This document shows positions 50,641-61,646 of a stretch of DNA of 64,000 nucleotides, piece after piece. How positions within the stretch are numbered: the first letter of the stretch is position 1; the number at the start of each line of letters is the position of its first letter. The stretch lies in assembly GCA_900708905.1 (NCBI GenBank), contig CAADRB010000001.1:1-64000 (forward strand), in the 5' to 3' direction. Made by a program: the position numbers and the translations under genes. The stretch is from Hymenolepis diminuta (lineage: Eukaryota; Platyhelminthes; Cestoda; Cyclophyllidea; Hymenolepididae). The notes beneath the pieces were generated by a model. That model saw only the letters and a program-made list of their open reading frames with translations, had not been told where the DNA came from and made no database searches.

Positions 50641-53255
50641 AGTATAATTTTGTGGCGTCGAAAAAGATGACTTTGCCTCCTCTTCTGGCGTCATCCTACC
50701 TTCTGCACGCAAATCAGCAGCGACACACATAGAATTTATCATTTAATCCTCGTCCTCTCACACTCAGGTAGTTGAGTGGGGAATTTTCCAAGAGCACCAG
50801 CAGCTTGTGGTTTTGGGGTAAAAAGGNNNNNNATTTGATAAAGAAACTCGCCGTCAAGACAACACCTAACCAGAACACACACGCAACCTGTATGTTGTGT
50901 GTGAGAGTACAAACCTCTTCACCTGCTCAGCTCAACTCGAATCTCGGAGGTGGAGGGGGAAGATAAGATAACCTCAGTTCGTAGCGTCTTCCCCTCCCGT
51001 CTCTCTCGCCCTCTCAACAAGAGAAAGGCACGAACATCATTCTTAATTTACAGAAGGCACGCAAATCGGTGGGTGTGGGTGTGTTGGTGTGAAAATTCGA
51101 CTTTTCAACACGTCGACATATGTTTGTATGTATGTGCGGGATGGAGGGGAGCTGAAGCTAGTGAGCACATCCAGGAAGCCAGCCAGCCTCGTTCACATAC
51201 ACTCAACACTCCTCAAATATACACTTCGTCAGAGAAAAAAGTAGGAATAAGTGTCTTTTCTCGTCGACGGTCGGCAAATCTGCATCTTTTTTGGCGGACA
51301 GGCCAATAGGCAAGTTGTGGTGGAGGGGGGAGAAGGAGGAGGAAAGCTAGAGAGATATGAGGAAAATCAAACGGCAGGCTAGTAATCTGGGACACTTGAG
51401 GAAAGGTGTTCCCAGAGAGCTTTTTCGAGCCCCGCCTGCCTGCCTGCCTGCTGCTACAACTCACATGTAACGAGTTACATTTGTAAGTCGATACACACCT
51501 AGAGTGAGTAGGGAAAGACTTCTCTCTCAGACCGATTTCGTGTCTTTAGATTGGGGACAGAAGCTTCTTTTCGCCTCACTGTACTTAGGTTATTTCTTCC
51601 TATTTGTATATATTTCTTATTACGCACACCTTATGCTAGGGTGTTTTCTCCATATGTTAGTAGTACCTAACTTTATGAAATAGGTAGTTGAGCATTTATT
51701 GAAGTTTATTTTAATAAATACCAACGATATTGCAGTTGTTTTAGCGGGGATATTAGTGTTAATATTATTACCAAAATAAATGAATGCCATATTTATTTTT
51801 TATGGAAAAGGGTGCTGGATAGGACATGTAGAAGTACAGATTAAAGCTAAGCCATCGACAGTGTTTTAGATTATTTGAACTCTGGTTCTATCAGTTCATC
51901 CAGATTTTGCTTAATGAATACGACTAACTGCACCTTGTCCTAAATATTTTAATTTTCGAAAATAACAACAAAGGAAATGTCTACCTTTAAATGTTTCTGA
52001 AACTAGTATTTGCGAAGTAGGTATTCTGGCATAGCGGTAACATCAGCTTGCGCTAAACCTTTTTTAATCGATCGAAGCCAAACTAGTTAGTAAAGAATCT
52101 AAAAGTTGAGAAATGAAGAACTGTGTACGAAGCTGTAGCCCTCCTTGTTCGTAACTGTTTCACCTCTCTATCTATTCTATTTTGAGAGGGCGCTGGCGTC
52201 ACTGTTTCAGCCAGTGACATGTTGGCTATGCAACGCGGTTACAGAGACATATAGTTCTGAAAGTTGCAACGAAAGATCATAAACCTGAATCTTGACGAAT
52301 CTTTGTAAATAAATAAAAAATCGACACAGTTTCTCAGATTTAAGCCGAACAGGACTCAAATCCGTATTTTTAAGGCTGCATTGATCAAGTTCCTATTCCT
52401 ATGATTCGTTTATTTGCCATTGTATGCTGAATCTACAAGTAAACTGAAATCACTAATGAATGCCCCATATATTATTCAAAAAAATGATGTGGTCTTAATC
52501 TTGAGTGCTTGTACGCCATTGGTTGACTGCCATATTATTTCATTTATGGTCCCTTTCTTTTATTGGTTGTTGTTAGCAAGAGGCCCCTTGTCTCATTGGC
52601 CAGTTTCATTGATGAGCAATTAAAAAATAAAGCGATCATGACCTGACATATTTAAGTGAAACTTTTAATTAGAATGTCTTATTTTTGCATTGTTCGTATG
52701 ACTCATGGATTACTTCTCAGCTGTTGCACATGTATTTTCTCGAATTCAAAAAATACCCTCCAGTAAGTTTTTCATCATTTCGTTGGCCCCCTTATAATAT
52801 CATTTTAGATAAATTTAGTCACTATATAATTCCACATTTAATACCATGATACGAAGTTTATTAGCATATTTGCCATCGCGTAGGTTAAACTCAATTATAC
52901 CTTCTTAAAACGGAGCAAAAGAAAATGGCCCGAAGGTAGAGGTATCTCCTACCACGGTTTGCGCGAAAGTGGGGATTAAAATTCATCCAGTAGGAAATTA
53001 GCATAGTCTAGAGGGCGGGGTGGGGATAGGGTAAACGATAGGGGGAACTAAAGAGTATACAAAGGTGAACTGGGAAAATCCTCCAATTGCGCGCACGCGT
53101 CTGTCCTATTTTAAGCTGCCCACCTATTGGCTAGTGGGGGGAGAATGACCGCACTTCAATATTGCACACGAAAGTTTTTATTCATTTACTGAACACTTGC
53201 CTCCCCACTTCCTTCTTCAATATGCTCGCATCCGTTTGTTGGTCTCGTCTTCCAG
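50641..53255 (+). promoter_or_regulatory. Upstream/5' region of zfh-1, GC-richer, with assembly gap
   Basis: Composition rises sharply at about 50640-51480, as expected of a promoter or untranslated first exon. It includes CACCTG (50920-50925), a palindrome around atgtaac/gttacat (51467-51482), a GTAAGT donor-like site at 51483 and a (CCTG)4 microsatellite (51435-51450). Six undetermined bases (50827-50832) mark an assembly gap. Open frames here (about 60-120 codons) are low-complexity and I do not call them genes. Another word set, acaaaggtga...aaatcctcc, occurs at 53061-53093. Confidence 0.45.
51435..51450. repeat. (CCTG)4 microsatellite
   Basis: Four perfect cctg units in the GC-richer region upstream of zfh-1. 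Confidence 0.8.
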
Positions 53256-53257
53256 AT

Positions 53258-56200
53258 ATGGATAACAACACGGATCAGGATGAGTCCACACTGAACTCAT
53301 CTTCACCGAGTCATTCCCTTTCCCTGTCTCTTCCTGAATCTGTGGAGAATGCGCCCACTACAAATACTATCTCAAAGATGGGGACTCCAACCTGTTCTCA
53401 ATGCGGGAAACAATTTGCCAACATTTACCGTCTGCAACGTCATCAGCTGAGTCACAATGATAGTGAAGAGTTGAGGATACATCGTTGCACCCAATGCAGT
53501 AGAGCCTTCAAATTCAAGCATCATTTGAAAGAACACATTAGAATTCATACAGGGGAGAAACCATTTGAATGTCAACATTGTGGGACACGCTTCAGTCATT
53601 CAGGATCCTATTCTAGTCATATGTCGAGCAAGAAATGCACATCACGATCTACTGATTCTATTTCAGATATTCCACCTACTAATCCGTCAATTGAAAATGG
53701 AAATTCAATACCTTCAACATCGCGGCATCAACGAACACATTTGTCGATTACACCTGAACAGGAGAGCGCTTTCAATCCTTATTTAGAGAGCAATCCCCAT
53801 GTTTCTCAAGAACAAATTAAACAACTTGCAAATGATGCGGGGCTGGATGATCAAAAAGTGAGGGTCTGGTTCCAAAGCGCTCGTTCACGGAGGAGAAAAA
53901 CAGTAACCGATTCTACTTCATTGACGTCTTCTAACCAAAACGGCCCTCTCGATTTGTCGATTTCCAAACGCGAACCAAATGAGGCTTTGAATCAAATAAG
54001 CCCGCTTACATCAACTTCTCAATTAAGACTTACATTTCCTCCCCCATTTTCGAGTCTTATTCCTTCAACATCTGTAAGTTCGAATCCTCTATCTCAAATG
54101 ATCTCCGCCGTTGAAATAAACCAAAATCAATCAAGGGAGCCGTTGCAAGAGCAGTCACAACTACAGTTGCAAAATCCCACTCTGTCATACATGAATCCCT
54201 TTCAACACTATCTATATAGATTATCAACAGCCATTGCAAATCAAAGCTCAGCTGCAAACACTTCATCGATTTCATTTCCTGTTCCACCACTTACCTTCCT
54301 ATTACAATCCCATCTCTTGAATCCTCTGTCTCAACTTTTTGGTGGAACTGCGGAAGATCCCCTTCTTCAAAATGGAAGAACGCAACCCCAAGAGGATCAG
54401 TCTAATCTCCCTAATTCATTGGAGAATTCGACAACGGAGGTAATCCATCTTATTCTTTTTGAGTCTTTTTTCTCTCATTTCATCCCTTCCTATTTTAAAC
54501 AGACTGATTGATCAACTTTAAGGTAGGGTAAAAGAGGGGTAGAAGTTAGGCTCAAATAGACTCAATATAGCCCGGGGTAATTCGACTTGGTCGAGCTCTC
54601 CAGGGAGCGTCTAGTTATACAGTCAATCGCTTCAGATTTTGGCCTGTTGAATTTTAGGAATTAATCTATCGGACTATCAGATAAAATTTTATTTAAAATC
54701 CATTTATTTTGAAAAAGTCTATTAATGTTCGGAAACATTATCGTCGTCTTTCAGTCTAGGAAAATGCCGTTGTGATTTAATAACCTTCTGTTTTATGCTT
54801 GTTTATAATTGAGATATTTCCAGCAATTTTGTCTGGCTTCTTAACTGTGTGTGGTATTCGAGACGACTCGATATCAATCTCATTTCAAACGCTTAGATCA
54901 AATCATTTTCATCCTTTGAAATAATTGAAGATTTTCATTCAGCTCAAGATTGTAACGACTGATGAGAACCTGATATATTCGTCAAGGAAAGTATTAGAAA
55001 CACTTGATCTGAATAGGGAAATCTTCTATAGGATACCCGCATTCTGCGACCGTTCTTATTCACCGGGATTTCCCAATACACTTGGCCATCCACATCGTTT
55101 AACATGCACCGAATAGCAGAGATATCTTGAAGATTTATTTAACAGATTTGCGCCTTGACTTTTGTGGAAGAGAGTATTTTTCAAAACATTTCTTGCGCGG
55201 GGGTCGACACAAATGACCATCTAATGTTTGTATTAAACTCTCAATATTAAATTTGCAAAGGGAAAGGGCGGCAAATATCAAGAATTTGTTCTTGAAAGGT
55301 AAAATTTTTACTGCAGATCTTTACCCTTCATTAATCACTTTTTAAGATAACTGTGGGACAACTGAACTTACTTTCATATGCCAAAATTTGAAATTACTTT
55401 TTGTTTCATTGTCACATATTTCACCCACCAAATCTATCTTGCTTGATACTAAACAAAAGTTTACATCTCAGATTACTCAAACCGTATAAAGTGTAATATG
55501 CTTTATCGAAACTAAAAATGTAACTTAATATGCAACTTTATTCAAATGAACATTTGAATTGGAATAATGTGCACAGATGATTATTAGAACATGTCGAAAA
55601 CGCTGTCAGTATTTCTCCTAAGTCCTTTTTCTTTAAAGGTCAGTATGCATTGGACTGATTAAAGTAGAGTACGGTTAGCTTATAAATTTAAAATTTTAGA
55701 TTGGATAGGAGAAATTAGATGTATTTTCCCTATCGATGTGATGTTTGAGAATGTTTTTAAACATTAATTGAGGCTATCCACGGTATGACTTTCCGAATCT
55801 GCTCTTTCCTAATATAAGAATAGGCGAAAGATGAAGATGCGAAGACTAAGGGGAAGTAGTTAGATGGCGAAAATACGCAATGGACGTGAGATTTACCTGA
55901 CGCCATCTGTTGGGCTTTGCTTCCTCTTAATGTGATGGATCGTGCAAACAAGCTCCCATCTGTCTCTCTTTGCTCACACCCCTCACTTCTGTACTAACGC
56001 CCCCGAGCGTTGAGCTGTACTCAAGTTGCAGGGGTAGGTAAGGGATGTAAAACAGCAAGCAGCACGCCATTGAAGTGTAAATCTTACCCCTTCTCACAGT
56101 TATGAGGAGACAGGTTGTTCAAGGTGGGTAGAGAGAGACGTAAAGAGATGGTAGGGTGGTGTGACTTTTCATCGAGTTTTGACGGGAAAAGAAGTTGTTT

Positions 56201-57699
56201 GTGTGTGTTCACTTCTTCGATGAAGTCCATATGTTATCATCCCTCCTACCCACCTGGTTGAGTAGAAGGACAGAGTGCCCCAAGAGTCGAATTTTACGAG
56301 CCATATGACTGATGTGCCTGCGTGCTGATTTCAACTTGCATATGGCCTCAAAATAAACTTACCTCTTTTTTAGATTAATTACCGTTAAATTAATAGCTCT
56401 CATGACCTCATCCTGGGTCAAAGGGTCAAAGGTGCATACATATATTCACCCATTAGTATAACTATTGATTTTGTTTTTTCCCCACATTTTAGAATGGAAA
56501 TGAACCAACGAAGGTCAGAAAACTTATACCATCCAAAAGTAATCTTTACGTTTGCGATGAATGCAACAAAGCATTCTCCAAGCATAGTTCCCTTGCAAGG
56601 CATAAATATGAACATACGGGTAGGTTCTGGAAAAATTTTTCTGTTCTTTCTTTTTATTTTTAACAAAAGCAATGCCAAAAACAGGTTTTAATCATGGAAT
56701 AGCCTTTGAACATATGAAATGGCAGGTTAGTCATGCAAGGGATGAAACGGGAATCGAAAAATCTGGAAATTATGAAGTTAGGTTGTTAAGAATCTTGCTA
56801 TATTTGAATTCTGGAATTATTAAGTTCATAAGATTTGGAAATCACTTTCCAATGTTTCACAGTTCAATTTTCAAGATTTCTTGCCCTTGGTACTCAGAAC
56901 TTGTGATATAATAGAATATCTGGCCATTTCTCTTTGGGTTAATTGCATCTTCTTACATCCAGGAGTTGTTAGATAAATCAGGATAGGCATTTTAATCGTA
57001 GCAGAGTTCACTAAATTTCACTCTTGGTGGGTTCTAGCACTATTGCCGACCTTTACTGGTTCCTGTTCTTAGAAATATTCAAAGCTAATTGATTTGGAAT
57101 TAACTTGAAATATTAGTCATCACCATATTAATATCCCTGTTCTTATTCATAAATAATTAAATAGGTAATTTTCCAGGTATGTTAAGAAAGGATGGAAAGC
57201 ATTCTGAACCGCTTTATCACCCTTCTTGTTTACCAGAATAAAGTATTGTGGCTGGCCATCCACATCAATGGACGATCTTACGACCTCAGATTTGACAGAT
57301 GGGCACATTGACCACTGCACCATCGGAGCACAAATAATCAAACATGATTATTTCAAATTATCGATATTGCTATAAAATATATATTTGCGAATAGTTTTAA
57401 TACTTTTTTAACACAAATAGTTGATTTTCATCTATTTTTAAATGCCCCTTGCAGGTGTAAGACCTCATATTTGTCAATACTGCCAAAAGGCATTCAAACA
57501 TAGACATCATCTAACCGAGCATATTCGACTTCACACCGGTGAAAAGCCCTTTGAATGTCCCAACTGTGGGAGAAGATTTTCCCATTCGGGATCCTACTCA
57601 CAACACATGAGTTTCAAACATCGTTGCAGTAAGGATACCTCCAAAAGTGATTCTAATGAAAACGATTCAAGCAATCCAAATAGCTCTCAACAGGTGTGA
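53258..57699 (+). CDS. zfh1: Zinc-finger E-box-binding homeobox factor (ZEB/zfh-1)
   Basis: Nuclear transcription factor, usually a repressor binding CACCT-type E-boxes. Exons 53258-54439, 56493-56619 and 57455-57699 join in phase across introns of 2053 and 835 bp, giving 517 residues, half the size of vertebrate ZEBs. N-terminal fingers: C2H2 at 46-66, C2H2 at 77-97 (KFKHHLKEH) and CCHC at 105-127 ([11 protein letters not shown]). A homeodomain follows at 157-216 with WFQSAR at 204-209, then the CtBP-docking motif PLDLS (230-234). A Gln/Ser/Asn/Pro-rich stretch leads to the C-terminal cluster: fingers at 415-435 ([12 protein letters not shown]), 443-463 (KHRHHLTEH) and 471-487 ([11 protein letters not shown]). 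Both clusters are unmistakably ZEB-like. The first ATG comes 2 bases after an acceptor tctcgtcttccag, so either translation starts here or an upstream exon adds residues. Oddities: homeodomain Asn51 is Ser (207), one N-terminal finger fewer than ZEB1, and almost no acidic tail. Confidence 0.92.
55036..55115 (-). repeat. SINE body fragment in zfh-1 intron 1
   Basis: Minus-strand words GATGTGGATGGCCA, GGTGAATAAGAA and CAGAATGC line up in order with the copy at 57194-57331. The tRNA-like head is largely unrecognisable. Confidence 0.5.
57194..57331 (-). repeat. tRNA-derived SINE copy in zfh-1 intron 2
   Basis: Minus-strand head GTGCTCCGATGGTGCAGTGG, CAATGTGCCCATCTGTC matches the tRNA-like head at 49600-49824. 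The body carries GATGTGGATGGCCA, TTTATTCTGGT and GAATGCTTTCC. The B box is mutated. It is inserted antisense to zfh-1. Confidence 0.6.
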
Positions 57700-57782
57700 T
57701 TTGTCTCAAAGTCTTTCCAAATGTATGGTGCAAAAATTATCAAGTGATAGTGTATTTCCAGTCTTTTTGTGTATTCAGAAAT

Positions 57783-57788
57783 AATAAA
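57783..57788 (+). terminator. Poly(A) signal AATAAA for zfh-1
   Basis: AATAAA begins 84 bp after the zfh-1 stop, and a second lies about 17 bases further on. This supports reading the GTG TGA at 57694-57699 as the end of the protein rather than as a splice donor. Confidence 0.6.
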
Positions 57789-57789
57789 T

Positions 57790-60700
57790 ACACGTGAAAA
57801 ATAAATGTCTTTTGGTCAATGATATATTTTTATAAATACGATAATGAATAATGTAAATTAGGAGACTTTATTAAGATAATCGATGTTTGGACCAATTTGA
57901 TGAAATTTATAATTAGATTATTAAAGGAGACCACTGGTTCCATAGAGCATTCAAAACAGTTAAATATGAGAAATTGTGCGTCGGTGGAACATTAGTCCCC
58001 GGGCTTATCTGCCATGCCAGAAGTCACGGGTGGCATAGGTGGCAAAATTCGAGACTCTCATCACGGTGACTCAATGATACCACACTCTACTCGAGATGAA
58101 GTTTAGGAAACGCTTTTCTAATTGGAATTGGGCTTTGGAATTATGATAGATTTACCTTTTTATTTTGAGAACTACAAATTGCGATTCATGACGGTTTGTT
58201 AATAAATCTTTACATCTCTATCCAATGCCTAAAGACACCAATATAGAACGAGGAAAAATAGCCAAACTGTTACCAATACAAGCGATATGAACTCCGCTGC
58301 CATAAGATAATAAGAAGACAGAAACATCAGAAAATTAACGAACAAACAAAAAAGTCTGGTTGGGTAGCATATGCTGGAGTTGGATAACGGAAAAACCCAT
58401 AAAAAGTTTGCAGGCCAGTTGAGAAAAGGTCTAGATGAATAATTAGAAATCCAATGAAGTCGATAAGCAACCGTGGATAAATCCCACTACCGTTCTAACT
58501 CCCTAACATTCATTTAACCTATCAATCATGCGAAAATAACAAGAAAAATATATCTTCGAGACTTAAAATGAGCATTCAGCGCTGTATTATTCGAGGTAGC
58601 ACTCCATCTCGCTTCTCACTGTCACTTATCGATTACCACCTCATAATCTTACAACATAATGCATAAGAAACTCATGAGACATCTATATGCCACGATAAAA
58701 AATTGAGTTAAATGGTAGAATACAACAAATTTTCCGTTGGAAAGATTCTTCATGTTCGCCCTTTTAAAATTTACGTCCTTAAATCTTGATTGTGTGTTTT
58801 TGATTTATATAACTGAAAGAGGATTCTTGAAAATCGCAGCGGAGAAATGAATCAGAGCTCAGTTTATTTGTTTCTGATAATGCTTATCAATGCTTTGATC
58901 GAGGTCGTAGTTTAATGTGTGACGGAATACCTCCTTAATGGTCTTGTTTTATATTCTGAACTGTGCCATCGAAAACGTTCCCATTTCCAAAAGTCTCCAA
59001 ATAGCATTCCTCTCATATTTGAGATACCAGAACTTGAAAATTATTCATCTCCTGTCCGTATCATTTAAATCAAAGAAATGTCCATTTTAAATCTGGTAAA
59101 TGCAATTTCCAGAGTAGCTTTCAACTTAATTGCATTCATACTTAGCAATGTTTCAGTAGCCTTCCGAAAAAATTTGACGGTACCCATCAAAATTTATTTA
59201 ACTTTAAATGTCATGTAAAACAATTGGGCTAAGGGAATACTTCTAAATTGAGTTTACTGTTTAGTGATTATGCTTATCACAGTTTTGATCAAGGTCAAGG
59301 GTCAGTGCAGTACGAAAGCGTCATAAACACCCCTTTTTTATCTTTTGATCGATAAGTTTTATTTCGGCTAAAAGTGAACACTAGCAAGAATTTAATTTGC
59401 TCAATAATCTCCCGAAAAAGTAACCTAAATTTTGTGGAGATCAAAGCGACTTATCAATCTTGATAGAAAACGCGGTTACTCAAGCTTCTTTAGGTAGAGT
59501 TAGCGGAAAATATCGATCTAAAGTATTTATTTAATGTCTGTTATCTTTAGACAAATTCATATATCCGGATCGAATCCAAACTCTCCATACAAATATTTCC
59601 GTCTTTGAATTCCAAAGCATTCTTACATTTACGAGGTCTTTAAATCTTATAAAGGCTAAAAATGTAAGCTAAGATTAAAGTTAAGAATTAAAGTTAAGAA
59701 TAAGGCCTTGTGCGATTAGTGAATAGAATTTTAAGTGGTATATGAACATTATACGATAGAAAGATGCCCTATCAGTTGTCTTCTGTTAAGAGATCACTCG
59801 GATCCTAGTAGAGATATCAATGGACTGAGTTGATTTTAAAATATCCTGATAAATTGAGTAACTACTTACTCAAGGCAGCAAGAAGATACAAATGAATCAA
59901 ACTGTCCTGATCAACTATTTTTTTACATCAGCTCTGAATTACGCGGAAATGAACTCACTCAACATTTCAGGTATGAAATCATGAAAATTAGGCATTGTGA
60001 TATGAGAATATTACAAAATAAATAATGCCCCTTATGAAAGTGAATAATTTAATGCTTCCAGCATTCAAATAAGGTAGAGATATTTAACATCCTGATTTCA
60101 ATTTTTTCTATTATTCAAACTCCAATTTCACCCCTTATTGGATTATTTTGCTAGTTCTTATGTTCAGAGGCTTCCCCATAATTAGAACTTGTAAAAATTT
60201 TTCCCATCACCATAGTATGAATATTAGCTACATATAAAGCTTGTAATCTCTGGTAGTCTGGACTGCAAACATTGTGGCGGTCTTGACTTATGTAGAGGCG
60301 CTAAGGTCACCAAATGTCCCACCCAACAAAGCATAATTGTTATCTTTTAAGGATTATACACTATTAGCAGGCAGCCTTCCCGTAATTTTCAGGTCTTTAA
60401 TTCAGATATTGCCTGTGCGATAAATGCGATCAATCGAAATAAGATCCAATTAACCGGGGTAAATTTAAAAAAACTGAAATCAATTTTATTGCTTTATCAC
60501 TTTCCTTGCTCAGAATCGCGCATATCCATGCGGTCAAGCACTTTCACTATGTAAGTTTACTCGTTTTATCTTGTTTGATCTGTACTATTAATGGTAAGCA
60601 TGATCGCTCGTTCTACGAATTTTAGTGACTCAAACTTTCCTCGATACCCTCAACCTTGTGATTAGATTTCAGATCTTATCATGTATTCTCTTATGCATCT

Positions 60701-61646
60701 GCACCAGAAATGAACTTGCGGATAGTTGTAGACCGATAGTGATTAAACAGATCAATAATTTTGCTTTGCTTTTGATTATTTATCTAAGTTAAACTTCTTT
60801 CGCACTCAACACTTTAATATTATATCAATGGAGCACAAAGTTCATAAAATGTATGAAGGATGAAGGTAAGGACTAAGAAGAATAAAGTATAAAAGGTGGC
60901 CATCTTGCCACCATGATCAATATCCAATTAAACAGTATTGGTATTTGGCTCAGTATATCCGATGTTCTAGCCTTTGATCACGGTTCTCCCATGTTGAACC
61001 ACGCTCACGTTAGTCTGCGTGCTTCCATATTGGGTTGACAAAGTTGCTGGCCTACTTCCAATTCCTCAGCAGCAACGTGATTGGTGGCTTCCAATAAATT
61101 TTGCATCCCTAAGATCTGTTGAAACTTCGAAATTTCTGAATCTCCATTGATGCTGCCATAAAATGTCGGGAATTGGCTACTTTGAAGTTTTTCATTACTT
61201 TCATATAACTTTAAGAAAAAATACCTGGTTAATGTTCTGATTAATATACAATTTGGCTGAGGGATGTAAATTTTTCGTTAAATATTTAACCAAAAGAAAG
61301 GAAAGTCGTATCTAATTATTTCTCTGCGAAAAGTGTAGATTTCAGACATTTATGGATCTACATATCTCGAAAATTATGTCAAATTAGTTTTTACTTTGAA
61401 GGCGATGAAATGTCGGTTTCGTAAGCGAAATTTCGCATATCTGTAATTTCATATTTTACAAATTGGCTCTAAAGTGACCATTTCAAACTACATCAGTTTG
61501 TTTGTGAGTAGTAGCATCAATCTCTCCTTGATATCTGCTACACATTTGTAACCCGCATTAATTTCCTAGGAGAAGGGTTCATAACACATGGCATAGGTTC
61601 TCCTGGATTTTTGCAGTGTTCATCCACATATCCCATTTTGTAAATA
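57790..61646. other. Gene-poor region right of zfh-1
   Basis: It holds the SINE copy above and two related blocks at about 58860-58945 and 59255-59340 (both with atgcttatca, ttttgatc-aggtc after tttactg/tttattt). A 41-codon frame with an upstream TATA lies near 60.9 kb. No gene is supported. Confidence 0.5.
57976..58130 (+). repeat. tRNA-derived SINE copy downstream of zfh-1
   Basis: It starts GTGCGTCGGTGG and keeps TCTGCCATGC, then jumps to the body: AATTCGAGACTCTCATCAC, ACACTCTACTCGAGATGA, CGCTTTTCTAATTGG. Relative to 49600-49824 it lacks the B-box half of the head and the first part of the body, about 70 bp. Confidence 0.7.

Noticed and set aside
50772..51464. Overlapping frames of 64-119 codons upstream of zfh-1
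   Set aside because: One crosses an assembly gap, all are low-complexity, and none contains the missing ZEB finger or splices in phase to 53256.
53162..53257. In-frame upstream ATG at 53162 extending zfh-1 by 32 residues
   Set aside because: The extension is hydrophobic and un-ZEB-like, and a strong acceptor (tctcgtcttccag) ends at 53255, just before the ATG that starts an acidic, family-like N terminus.
57694..57703. CAG|GTGTGA as a splice donor extending zfh-1 beyond 57699
   Set aside because: A stop follows at once, two AATAAA signals lie within about 110 bp, and I found no downstream exon with an acidic tail.
60888..61038. TATAAAAGG followed by a strong Kozak context (gccaccATG) and a 41-codon frame
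   Set aside because: The translation has no recognisable motif, the frame is short, the gccacc is half of a small hairpin (ggtggc/gccacc), and no splice partner or poly(A) signal supports a gene.
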